Assembly: GCA_051657745.1 (NCBI GenBank)
Contig: JBOFLG010000227.1
Location: 1 to 39,208 of the forward strand
Reading direction: 5' to 3'
DNA: 39,208 nucleotides
Source of the DNA: JBOFLG01 sp051657745
Lineage (GTDB): Bacteria; Actinomycetota; Actinomycetes; Actinomycetales; Dermatophilaceae
The notes under the pieces were generated by a model, which did not search any database, was not told the DNA's origin, and was given only the letters and a program-made list of their open reading frames with translations. Each line of letters begins with the position of its first letter. The first letter of the stretch is position 1. Of this stretch, positions 15,868 through 23,990 are shown piece after piece. Made by a program: the position numbers and the translations under genes.

Positions 15868-17186
15868 ACCGGCACGCCGTCCTTGGAGTCCGTGGCGAAC
15901 AGCGTCGATGCCCGCGGGTCGAACGGGCAGCCACCGTGGGCCAGATGAGCGAGGTACTCGTCGCGGAAGTACTGGATCGAGCTGGTGATCGGGCTGGTGG
16001 CGCCGTCACCCAGAGCACAGAAACTGCGGCCGAGAATGCTGTCGCAGACATCAAGGAGGGTGTCCAGATCCTGCTCGCTGCCCTGGCCCTGCTCGAGCCG
16101 GCCGAGGATCTGCTTCAACCACCAGGTGCCCTCCCGGCACGGCGTGCACTTGCCACAACTTTCGTGCCGATAGAAGTCGGTCCAGCGGTCGACCGCGCGC
16201 ACCACGCAGGTGGTGTCGTCGAAGATCTGCAGCGCGCGAGTCCCGAGCATCGAGCCAGCAGCGCCAACCGACTCGAAGTCGAGGGGCACGTCAAGGTGCT
16301 CGGCGGTGAACAACGGGGTGCTCGACCCGCCGGGGGTCCAGAACTTCAGCGACCGGTCCGGGTCGCGCATCCCGCCAGCCATCTCGAGCAACTCGCGCAG
16401 GGTGATTCCGAGCGGGGCCTCGTACTGGCCGGGCCGACGCACGTGCCCGGAGAGGCTGAACAGGCCGAAGCCGGTGGACTTCTCGGTGCCCATCCCGGTG
16501 AACCACGACACCCCTTCGCCGATGATCCCCGGCACCGAGGCAATCGACTCGACATTGTTGACCGAGGTGGGTCGCGCGTACAGGCCGGCCGCGCCAGGAA
16601 ACGGAGGCTTGCTCCGCGGCTGGCCGCGCCGACCCTCGAGGCTGTCGAGCAGCGCGGTCTCCTCGCCGCAGATGTAGGCACCGGCCCCGGCGTGCACGGT
16701 GATGTCGACGGTGACCCCGCTGCCGTGGATGTTGCGGCCAAGGTGGCCGGCGGCGCGCGCCTCCTCCACCGCTCGCAGCAACCGCCGGTAGACGTGCACC
16801 ACCTCGCCACGCAGGTAGATGAAGGCGTGCTCGCAGCCGATCGCGTACGCACTGATCACGATGCCCTCGATGAGCACGTGCGGGTTGGCCATCATCAGCG
16901 GGGTGTCTTTGCACGTCCCAGGCTCGGACTCGTCGGCGTTGACCACGAGGTACCGCGGCCCACCGTCGGGCGGCGCCATGAACGACCACTTCATCCCGGT
17001 GGGGAAGCCGGCGCCACCCCGGCCGCGCAGCGCGGAGTCCTTGACCGCCTGGATGACGGCCGCCGGCTCCATCGCCAGCGCGGTGTCGAGCGCCCGGTAG
17101 CCGCCGTACCGCAGATAGGTGTCCAGCGCCCAGGACCGCGGGTGGTCCCAGAACGCGCTGAGGATCGGCGTGAGCTCGGTAGCCAT
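15864..17186 (-). CDS. nuoF: NADH-quinone oxidoreductase subunit F
   Basis: A 440-residue subunit that binds NADH, FMN and cluster N3, the entry point for electrons into complex I. The glycine-rich GRGGAGFPTGMKW segment and GAGAYICGEETALLDSLEG mark the NADH and FMN sites. The [4Fe-4S] ligands are C344, C347, C350 (SCGKCTPCREGTWW) and C390 (SFCALGDGA). The ATG start shares one base with the nuoE stop (TGATG), and its stop overlaps nuoG by 4 bp. Length is normal and all key residues are present. Confidence 0.97.
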   Translation of the reverse strand: MATELTPILSAFWDHPRSWALDTYLRYGGYRALDTALAMEPAAVIQAVKDSALRGRGGAGFPTGMKWSFMAPPDGGPRYLVVNADESEPGTCKDTPLMMANPHVLIEGIVISAYAIGCEHAFIYLRGEVVHVYRRLLRAVEEARAAGHLGRNIHGSGVTVDITVHAGAGAYICGEETALLDSLEGRRGQPRSKPPFPGAAGLYARPTSVNNVESIASVPGIIGEGVSWFTGMGTEKSTGFGLFSLSGHVRRPGQYEAPLGITLRELLEMAGGMRDPDRSLKFWTPGGSSTPLFTAEHLDVPLDFESVGAAGSMLGTRALQIFDDTTCVVRAVDRWTDFYRHESCGKCTPCREGTWWLKQILGRLEQGQGSEQDLDTLLDVCDSILGRSFCALGDGATSPITSSIQYFRDEYLAHLAHGGCPFDPRASTLFATDSKDGVPV

Positions 17187-18025
17187 CAGGTGTCCTTCCC
17201 GTCGTCGGCCGCGCCCCGGTCGCGGCGCTCGTCGGCTGGCTCCGCCGATGGCGTTGATGCGGAGGTCGGCGCGGAGGCGCCGCGCGCGCCACGAGCTCGC
17301 GCCGATGCCCCCTTCGGCGCCTCCCAGCCCCGCTCGCGGGCCACCCGAAGCCCGGCGAGCGACGGCTCACCAGCGCCGGTGCCCTCGTCGGCGAGTCCGT
17401 CGGGGAACCCGGCCAGCACCCGGCTGACCTCGCTGAAGGTGCACACTCGGTTCGGCCCACGGGTCGGCCGCACGGCCCGGCCGGCGCGCAGGTCATCAAC
17501 CAGTGCAATGGTCGACTGCGGCGTCTGGTTGTCGAAGAACTCCCAGTTGGCCATCACCACCGGCGCGTAGTCGCACGCGGCGTTGCACTCCACCCGCTCG
17601 AGGGTGACCTTGCCGTCATCCGTGGTCTCGTCATGACCGACGCCGAGGTGGGCCGACACGGCATCCCAGATCTCATCGCCACCCAGGACCGCGCACAGCG
17701 TGTTGGTGCACACGCCCACGGTGTACTCGCCGTTCGGGTGGCGCTTGTACTGGGTGTAGAACGTGGCCACCCCGGACACCTCGGCGGCCGAAAGGTCGAG
17801 CAGGTCGGCGCACAGGTCGATGCCGCGTCCGGTCACGTAGCCGTCGACCGACTGCACGAGGTGCAGCAGCGGCAGCAGCGCCGAGCGCGGGTGCGGGTAC
17901 CGCGCGATCACCTCGGCGGCGTCGGCCCGGAAGCGCGCCTCGACGTCGGCCGGGTAGGGCGCTCTGGACTCCTCCGGCACGGTGAGGTGGCCGGAGGCGG
18001 TCTGCATCCCGAAGTCGGTGGCCAT
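17186..18025 (-). CDS. nuoE: NADH-quinone oxidoreductase subunit E
   Basis: A 279-residue thioredoxin-fold subunit with the [2Fe-2S] cluster N1a. The ligands are C106 and C111 (VCTNTLCAVLGG) and C147 and C151 (ECNAACDYAP). The ATG at 18025 shares one base with the nuoD stop and follows GGGAGGAG. About 85 residues after the conserved core (residues 195-279) are a hydrophilic extension rich in Ala, Gly, Arg and Pro, longer than in E. coli NuoE and probably disordered. It forms the NADH module with NuoF. Confidence 0.96.
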   Translation of the reverse strand: MATDFGMQTASGHLTVPEESRAPYPADVEARFRADAAEVIARYPHPRSALLPLLHLVQSVDGYVTGRGIDLCADLLDLSAAEVSGVATFYTQYKRHPNGEYTVGVCTNTLCAVLGGDEIWDAVSAHLGVGHDETTDDGKVTLERVECNAACDYAPVVMANWEFFDNQTPQSTIALVDDLRAGRAVRPTRGPNRVCTFSEVSRVLAGFPDGLADEGTGAGEPSLAGLRVARERGWEAPKGASARARGARGASAPTSASTPSAEPADERRDRGAADDGKDT

Positions 18026-19464
18026 CAGCGGTCGACTCCTCCCATCACTGGGTCGATCGAGGCCACCGCGACGATCACGTCGGCGACCTGGCCGCCTTCG
18101 CACATCGCGGCCACGGCCTGCAGATTGTTGAAACTCGGGTCGCGGAAGTGCGCCCGGTACGGGCGGGTTCCACCGTCGGAGACGGTGTGGCAGCCGAGCT
18201 CGCCCTTCGCCGACTCGACCGCGACGTACGCCTGGCCGGGCGGCACCCGGAAGCCCTCGGTCACGAGTTTGAAGTGGTGGATGAGTGCCTCCATCGAGGT
18301 GCCCATGATGGTGCGGATGTGCTCGAGGCTGTTGCCCTGCCCGTCGCCGCCGACCGACAGCTGAGCCGGCCAGGCGATCTTCTTGTCGTCGACCATCACC
18401 GGCTGGCCGGCGGTGCGCTGCAGCCGTTCCAGGCACTGCTCGACAATCCGGATCGACTCGTACATCTCGTCGATCCGGAGCCGGAGCCGGTCGTAGGCGT
18501 CGCAGCCGGTGCGGGTGGGCACCTCGAAGTCGTAGGTCTCGTACCCGCAGTACGGGGCGCTTCTGCGCAGATCGTGCGGCAACCCGGTGGAGCGCAGCAC
18601 CGGCCCGGTGACGCCGAGCGCGATGCAGCCGGTGAGGTCGAGGTAGCCGATCCCCACGGTGCGACCTTTGAGCAGCGGGTTCTCATTGAGCAGGAGTTCC
18701 AACTCGTGGATGCCGCGGCGCAACTCGCCGAGCACGTCGCGGACCATGTCGACCGCGCCGTGCGGCACGTCCTGCGCAACGCCGCCCGGCCGGATGTAGG
18801 CCATGTTCATCCGCAGACCGGCGATGGCCTCGAACACTCGCAGGATCCGCTCGCGCTCCCGGAAGCCGACGGTCATCACCGTGCTGGCTCCCATCTCCAT
18901 CCCGCCAGTGCCGAGGGCGACCAGGTGGGAGTTGATCCGGGTGAGTTCCATCATCATCACCCGGATGACGTCGGCGCGCTCCGGGATCCGGTCGGTGATG
19001 CCGAGCAGCTTCTCGACGGAGAGGCAGTACGCCGTCTCCTGGAAAATCGGGGTGAGGTAGTCCATCCGGGTACAGAACGTGACGCCCTGAACCCAGGTGC
19101 GGAACTCCATGTTCTTCTCAATGCCGGTGTGCAAGTAGCCGATCCCGGCCCGGGCTTCGGTGACCGTCTCGCCGTCGAGTTCGAGGATGAGGCGCAGCAC
19201 CCCGTGGGTCGAGGGGTGCTGCGGGCCCATGTTGACCACGATGCGCTCCTCGTGCAGCGCGGTGGCCTCATCGACGAGGTCGTTCCAGTCACCACCGGAG
19301 GCGGTGAGCACCGGAGCGCCCTCGAGGCCCTGGTCGACCGACGCGGCATACGGGTCGCTGGTGGCGCGCTCGGCGCCGGCCCCGCCGGGCTCCCCGGCCC
19401 CGCCGGGCTCGCCGGGCTCGCCGGGCTCGTCCGTGGCGGTGGTCTCGGTGTCGTGGGTCGTCAT
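18025..19464 (-). CDS. nuoD: NADH-quinone oxidoreductase subunit D
   Basis: A 479-residue, 49-kDa-type subunit that lines the quinone site with NuoB. The MGPQHPSTHGVLR motif near residue 78 contains the conserved His of the quinone pocket, and the C-terminus (DPVMGGVDR) is the standard ending. Before the core there are about 70 extra residues, including a low-complexity run of Gly-Glu-Pro/Gly-Gly-Ala units encoded by short GC-rich repeats (about 19376-19425). The ATG shares one base with the nuoC stop. NuoC and NuoD are separate genes here, not fused as in E. coli. Confidence 0.97.
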   Translation of the reverse strand: MTTHDTETTATDEPGEPGEPGGAGEPGGAGAERATSDPYAASVDQGLEGAPVLTASGGDWNDLVDEATALHEERIVVNMGPQHPSTHGVLRLILELDGETVTEARAGIGYLHTGIEKNMEFRTWVQGVTFCTRMDYLTPIFQETAYCLSVEKLLGITDRIPERADVIRVMMMELTRINSHLVALGTGGMEMGASTVMTVGFRERERILRVFEAIAGLRMNMAYIRPGGVAQDVPHGAVDMVRDVLGELRRGIHELELLLNENPLLKGRTVGIGYLDLTGCIALGVTGPVLRSTGLPHDLRRSAPYCGYETYDFEVPTRTGCDAYDRLRLRIDEMYESIRIVEQCLERLQRTAGQPVMVDDKKIAWPAQLSVGGDGQGNSLEHIRTIMGTSMEALIHHFKLVTEGFRVPPGQAYVAVESAKGELGCHTVSDGGTRPYRAHFRDPSFNNLQAVAAMCEGGQVADVIVAVASIDPVMGGVDR

Positions 19465-20281
19465 CAGGTGTACGCCCTCCGTTGGTCGGGCGGCGGCACA
19501 GTTCCGCCCTTGTACTCCACGGGGATGCCGCCGAGTGGGTAGTCCTTCCGCTGCGGGTGGCCCGGCCAGTCATCGGGCATCAGGATGCGGGTGAGCGCGG
19601 GGTGCCCGTCGAAAACGATCCCGAACATGTCCCAGGTCTCCCGCTCGTGCCAGTCGTTGCCCGGCCACACCTCGACCACTGACGGGAGATGCGGGTCGTT
19701 GTCGGGGCAGGTGACCTCGAGCCGGACCCGCCGGCTGCCGTGAGTCACCGACAGCAGCGGGTAGACGGCGTGCAGTTCACGACCGGCGTCGCCGGGGTAG
19801 TGCACTCCGCTGACCCCCATACACATCTCGAAGCGCAGCTCTGGGGTGTCCCGCAGCGCCCAGGCCACCGTGAGCAGGTGCTCGCGGCGCACGAACAGGG
19901 TCAGCTCACCGCGGTCGACGACGACCTTCTCGATGGCGTCGTCCCAGCCCGGCCCGTCGCTGCCGTCGAGCTGGCGGGTGAGGTGGTCGGCGACCTCGTC
20001 GAAGTACGAACCGTACGGGCGGCGAGACGCTCCGGGCAGGAGCGTGGGGGTGACCAGCCCGCCGTAGCCGGAGGTGTCCTGGCCACGGGTCGCGCCGAAC
20101 ATGCCCCGACGCTCGCCGATGACCGCCGGGGTGGTGTCGAGTTCGGGTTGGGCAGCGAGGCCGCCAGCGGCATCCGGCACGGTGAGCGCGGCCGGGCTGT
20201 CCGCCGTGGGCGCGGCCGGGCTGTCCGCCGTAGGTGCGGGAGCCCGCGGCGTCGGGTTCTTGCCGGGGCGCTTCGGCGGCG

Positions 20282-20285
<4 letters not shown>
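19464..20285 (-). CDS. nuoC: NADH-quinone oxidoreductase subunit C
   Basis: A 273-residue, 30-kDa-type peripheral subunit. The family signature is ERETWDMFGIVFDGHPALTR, followed by PQRKDYPLGG near the C-terminus. The first 60 residues are a Pro/Ala/Asp/Ser-rich extension with a duplicated 8-residue unit PTADSPAA, encoded by a 24-bp duplication (20188-20235). The core starts near residue 65. The ATG overlaps the nuoB stop (ATGA), and the stop shares one base with nuoD. Confidence 0.96.
20188..20235 (-). repeat. 24-bp in-frame duplication in nuoC
   Basis: Two adjacent 24-bp copies (20188-20211 and 20212-20235) differing at two bases, coding for two PTADSPAA units in the variable N-terminus of NuoC. 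They lie outside the conserved domain and should not affect function. Confidence 0.85.
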
Positions 20286-20881
<596 letters not shown>

Positions 20882-20956
20882 CTCAGCTCTCCTTCGCGGT
20901 CGGTGCCAGGTCGCGACGGCCGCCGAACGGGAGCGGCACGTCGTGGTCGGTGCTGG

Positions 20957-21319
20957 TCAGTCCCATTCCAGGCCCCCGCGCTTCCAGACGTACGCGTACG
21001 CCACGAACACCGTAATCACGAACAGCACCATCTCCACCAGGGCGAACAGTCCGAGCTGGTCGAAGGCCACCGCGAACGGGTAGAGGAACACCGACTCGAT
21101 GTCGAAGATGATGAAGAGCATCGCGGTCAGGAAGTACTTGATCGGCACCCGGCCACCGCCCTCGGCCCGCGGGGTGGGCTGGATGCCGCACTCGTAGGCC
21201 TCCAACTTGGCCCGGTTGTAGCGCCGGGGACCCACCACCAGGCTGGTCCCCACCGACAGGGCAGCGAACCCGAAACCCAGCACGAGGAGGATCAGGATGG
21301 GCACATAGGGGTTGCTCAT
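20957..21319 (-). CDS. nuoA: NADH-quinone oxidoreductase subunit A
   Basis: A 120-residue membrane subunit with three helices (about 6-30, 62-82, 90-112). The loop cysteine is C44 (YECGIQP), and the conserved acidic pair of helix 2 is D73 and E75 (FIIFDIESVFLYP). It is the first nuo gene. The ATG at 21319 follows AAAGGGGAG at about 12 bases. A -10-like box lies further upstream (21396-21401), so the nuo genes may have their own promoter in addition to read-through from menJ. Confidence 0.97.
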   Translation of the reverse strand: MSNPYVPILILLVLGFGFAALSVGTSLVVGPRRYNRAKLEAYECGIQPTPRAEGGGRVPIKYFLTAMLFIIFDIESVFLYPFAVAFDQLGLFALVEMVLFVITVFVAYAYVWKRGGLEWD

Positions 21320-21395
21320 CGCCGCAGGACTCCCCTTTCCGGGACCGGTTCGGTCAACTGGGCGGGCACCACCGGGCGGACGCGCGCTCTCGTCA

Positions 21396-21401
21396 TCCTA
21401 G
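21396..21401 (-). promoter_or_regulatory. putative -10 box for nuoA
   Basis: TAGGAT on the minus strand in the 124-bp space between menJ and nuoA. A start of transcription about 7 bases on would give an untranslated leader near 70 bases containing the nuoA ribosome binding site. The -35 position (GGTGGG) is poor. Confidence 0.4.
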
Positions 21402-21443
21402 GGGGATGCCCGACCCGCCCACCCGGGTGCCCCGCATGGCGAT

Positions 21444-22748
21444 TCATGCGTTCGGGGCCAAGGTCGACAGCGCATTGATGACCCGGTCGGATGCCGTGCG
21501 CCCGCCCTTGTCCGGCAGGTTCGCCATGAGTTTAAGTAGAAAGCGCATGAGCGTGGTGCGGGGCAGTCCGTACCGAGTGGCCAGGCGCATCACCTGCGGC
21601 TGGCCGATGGCGTGGGCGAACCAGCGGCCAAGAGTGAAGTACCCGCCGAGCTCGTGACCCATCACCTGCGGATAGCGGGCCAGCACCCGTTCGCGGTGGG
21701 CGTCAGTGCCGCGGGCCAATGCCTGGGCCACCAACTCGGCGCCCAGCCGGGCGGCCTCCAGCGCGTAGTCGATGCCCTCGCCGTTGAACGGGTTGACCAT
21801 GCCGCCGGCGTCGCCCACGAGGAGCGCACCGTCGGCGTAGAGCGGGGCACGGTTGAACCCCATCGGCAGGGCCGCACCACGAATCGGCCCGGCCGACTCG
21901 TCGTGGGCGAGCTGCCAGTCCGCGTCGATGTCGGCAACCCAGCGCCGCATCACGTCCTTGTAGTCGGTGGTCTGGAACGCCGACGTGGTGTCGAGGGTGC
22001 CGAGACCGACATTGGTGCGGCCATCCTCGAGGGGAAACAGCCAGCCGTAGCCGGGCATCAGGATGCGGTTGCCGGCGTCGTCGCGGGACCACAGCTCGAG
22101 ATGGCTTTCGAGATAGTCGTCGCGGCGCGGTGTCCTGTAGTAGGCGCGCACGGCGACCCCCATGACTCGGTCGGTGCGCTTCTCCCGGCCGAGGGCGGTG
22201 GCCAGCCGCGACGACACGCCATCGGAGACGATCACCACCGGTGCGCGGATCGCGAGGGTCTCGCCGGTGCCCCGGCCGCGCTCGTCCAGCCGCTTGGCCG
22301 CCACGCCCACGACCCGACCACCGGCATCGCGCAGCGGCTCGGTGACGCTGGTGCGTTCAAGCAGCAGGGCGCCACGGGCCTGGGCGTGCCGCGCCAGTGC
22401 CTCGTCCAGTTGGGCCCGCGTGCGCACCATCCCGTAATTCGGAAAGGTGTCGGTGGTGGGCCAGTCAAGTTGGAGGGTGTGCCCCCCGCCCTTGATCCGC
22501 AGCCCCCGAGTGCGCTGCCAGCCCGTGGTCGCGACACCGAGAGAGATGAGCTCCTTGGTGGCGCGTGGGGTGAGGCCGTCGCCGCAGATCTTGTCCCGAG
22601 GGAACGACGCCTTCTCGAGCAGCGCAACATCGAGCCCGTGCTGGGCCAGATACGCCGCCGTGGCACTGCCTCCCGGGCCTGCGCCGACAACCACGACGTC
22701 GGCACGCTCGGTGACAGGCGGTGTCGGGTGCGCGTGGTCGGTCAACAT
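21444..22748 (-). CDS. menJ: geranylgeranyl reductase family FAD protein, probable menaquinone reductase MenJ
   Basis: A 434-residue FAD-dependent oxidoreductase. The dinucleotide-binding motif is VVVGAGPGGSATAAYL (residues 19-34), followed by the family motifs PRDKICGDGLTPRA (50-63) and DAGGMVNPFNGEGIDYALEA. In mycobacteria the homologue beside ubiE and grcC1 saturates one isoprene unit of the menaquinone tail; the same gene company here supports that role rather than archaeal-type lipid or chlorophyll reduction. The ATG at 22748 has GAGGC about 6 bases upstream; an earlier in-frame start at 22817 lacks one. It lies 124 bp ahead of nuoA on the same strand and probably leads the nuo operon. 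A Rex-like operator sits about 90 bp upstream. Confidence 0.88.
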   Translation of the reverse strand: MLTDHAHPTPPVTERADVVVVGAGPGGSATAAYLAQHGLDVALLEKASFPRDKICGDGLTPRATKELISLGVATTGWQRTRGLRIKGGGHTLQLDWPTTDTFPNYGMVRTRAQLDEALARHAQARGALLLERTSVTEPLRDAGGRVVGVAAKRLDERGRGTGETLAIRAPVVIVSDGVSSRLATALGREKRTDRVMGVAVRAYYRTPRRDDYLESHLELWSRDDAGNRILMPGYGWLFPLEDGRTNVGLGTLDTTSAFQTTDYKDVMRRWVADIDADWQLAHDESAGPIRGAALPMGFNRAPLYADGALLVGDAGGMVNPFNGEGIDYALEAARLGAELVAQALARGTDAHRERVLARYPQVMGHELGGYFTLGRWFAHAIGQPQVMRLATRYGLPRTTLMRFLLKLMANLPDKGGRTASDRVINALSTLAPNA

Positions 22749-22836
22749 CGATGCCTCATGGTGCTCGTTCCGGCTTGGCCTCGGACCTCGGCGCTCGCGC
22801 GGCCTGGCTGAGACCATCGGGCTCGCGAAGATCTGC

Positions 22837-22854
22837 TTGTGAAGAACTTCACGA
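22837..22854. promoter_or_regulatory. Rex operator candidate
   Basis: TTGTGAAGAACTTCACGA matches the redox repressor Rex consensus TTGTGAA-N4-TTCACAA at 13 of 14 defined positions. It lies 89-106 bp before the menJ start. On the minus strand its right half supplies TTCACA, which could serve as a -35 element, so binding would block transcription towards menJ and nuo. Rex senses NADH/NAD+ and is known to control respiratory genes in Streptomyces. No rex gene is in the window. Confidence 0.7.
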
Positions 22855-22969
22855 GATGGCCTCGACTGTACGCCGCGGCCGATCTGCCCGGCACCCAGGC
22901 CCGCCTAACCCTCGACGCCCCGCCCCCCACCCCTGACTCAACTTTCCCGCCCGAACAGGGAACCTTCAC

Positions 22970-22998
22970 GATCGCCACCGAACAGTTCGGTGGCCATC
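22970..22998. repeat. 29-bp imperfect palindrome
   Basis: Inner arms GCCACCGAAC (22974-22983) and GTTCGGTGGC (22985-22994) surround a single A; after one mismatched pair, GAT (22970-22972) pairs with ATC (22996-22998). The near absence of a loop makes an RNA hairpin less likely than a dimeric protein-binding site. Confidence 0.6.
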
Positions 22999-23032
22999 CA
23001 GAACCTTCCCGCGCACACACTCAGGCGCGCGG

Positions 23033-23102
23033 GCGGCATCCGACCTGAGCGGACGGCATCCGACCTGAGCGGACGGCATCCGACCTGAGCGGACGGCATC
23101 CG
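23033..23102. repeat. 20-bp tandem repeat, about 3.5 copies
   Basis: The unit CGACCTGAGCGGACGGCATC occurs three times exactly (23041-23060, 23061-23080, 23081-23100), with partial copies at each end. A period of 20 shifts the reading frame each time, so it is noncoding. There are no spacers. Confidence 0.95.
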
Positions 23103-23109
23103 GTGAGGG

Positions 23110-23143
23110 CGTCGGGCTGCTGGGCGCGCCCGGCAGCCCGACG
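23110..23143 (-). terminator. menG terminator hairpin
   Basis: Perfect 11-bp arms CGTCGGGCTGC (23110-23120) and GCAGCCCGACG (23133-23143) with a 12-base, partly self-complementary loop, 40 bp past the menG stop. This is a strong GC-rich hairpin without a U tract, fitting termination of menG transcripts before the menJ regulatory region. Confidence 0.65.
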
Positions 23144-23182
23144 CTGCTATCGGCCGGACCGGCCACTGGCAGAACGGCGCTG

Positions 23183-23884
23183 CTACCGGCCGCCGGGCTT
23201 TCGCGCCCGATGAACGGCGACCACCCCGGCCGACAGGTTGCGCCACTGCACCCGCTCCCAACCAGCCGCCGCCACCCGAGCCGCCAGGTCACGCTGGCCC
23301 GGCCAGGCGCGAATCGACTCCGCAAGATAGACGTACGACTCAGGGTTCGAGCTGACCCGGCGCGCCACCGCCGGGAGCGAGCGCATGAGGTACTTGGAGT
23401 AGACGCGCCGGAACGCGGCGTTTGTGGGCTGGCTGAACTCGCACACGACCAGACGGCCGCCCGGCCTGGTGACGCGCAAGAACTCCCGCAGCGCCGCGCC
23501 GACGTCGGCGACGTTACGCAGGCCAAAACTCATCGTCACGACGTCGAACGACGCGTTGGCGAACGGCAACCGCAGCGCATCGGCAGCGGTGAAGGCCAGG
23601 TCAGACCGCCGCTGCCGCCCGACCCGGAGCATGCCGAGCGAGAAGTCCGCCGGCACCACATCGACGCCGGAGTCGGCAAACGGCTCGCTGCTCGTGCCGG
23701 TACCCGCCGCAATGTCGAGAACCCGCTCACCCGGCTGCGCCGCGCACGCCTGCACCACCGCCCTGCGCCAGAGCCGGTCCTGCCCCAGCGACAGCACATC
23801 GTTGGTCACGTCGTACCTGCGGGCCACGCCGTCGAACATCACCGCGACATCGCGAGGGTCCTTGTCGAGGGAGGCGCGCGTCAT
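23183..23884 (-). CDS. menG: demethylmenaquinone methyltransferase
   Basis: A 233-residue SAM-dependent C-methyltransferase of the UbiE/MenG family, which adds the ring methyl group in the last common step of menaquinone synthesis. The SAM-binding motif VLDIAAGTGT is at residues 55-64. Family signatures FDGVARRYDVTNDVLSLG (17-34), MSFGLRNV (118-125) and PGGRLVVCEFSQP are intact. Only menaquinone enzymes occur around it, so the ubiquinone role does not apply. The ATG at 23884 is preferred because GATGAT stands seven bases before it, suggesting a leaderless message; another ATG at 23896 would add four residues. It is divergent from menF. Confidence 0.93.
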   Translation of the reverse strand: MTRASLDKDPRDVAVMFDGVARRYDVTNDVLSLGQDRLWRRAVVQACAAQPGERVLDIAAGTGTSSEPFADSGVDVVPADFSLGMLRVGRQRRSDLAFTAADALRLPFANASFDVVTMSFGLRNVADVGAALREFLRVTRPGGRLVVCEFSQPTNAAFRRVYSKYLMRSLPAVARRVSSNPESYVYLAESIRAWPGQRDLAARVAAAGWERVQWRNLSAGVVAVHRARKPGGR

Positions 23885-23990
23885 ACACCGAATCATCCCA
23901 GCCGTGGTCCGCGGTCTGGCGGCGGGGCGGCCGGAGCAACACCACCGGTCGGCGCCGACAGCCTCGCGGCGGCCCGTATCCTCGACGGCA
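23885..23990. promoter_or_regulatory. menG/menF divergent promoter region
   Basis: 106 bp between the divergent starts. On the plus strand TATCCT (23977-23982) is 8 bases before the menF ATG. On the minus strand GATGAT (23897-23892) is 7 bases before the menG ATG. Neither gene has a ribosome binding site, so both may be made from leaderless messages. No inverted repeat suggesting a shared operator was seen. Confidence 0.5.

Larger units (their letters stand above)
22749..23182. other. gene-free interval upstream of menJ and downstream of menG
   Basis: A 434-bp interval with no credible gene but dense in signals: a Rex-like site (22837-22854), a near-perfect palindrome (22970-22998), a 20-bp tandem repeat (23033-23102) and a strong hairpin (23110-23143). 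The octamer GAACCTTC also occurs twice (22960-22967 and 23001-23008). Confidence 0.7.

Noticed and set aside
18148..19542. Long plus-strand open frame opposite nuoD (and similar frames opposite other nuo genes)
   Set aside because: Typical antisense shadow of high-GC codon bias; no recognisable domain, and the minus-strand nuo genes are certain.
22970..22998. LexA/SOS box
   Set aside because: The half-sites GAAC and GTTC are separated by one base instead of four, so it does not fit the actinobacterial SOS box.
23033..23102. CRISPR-like array
   Set aside because: The 20-bp units are contiguous with no unique spacers and no cas genes are near.
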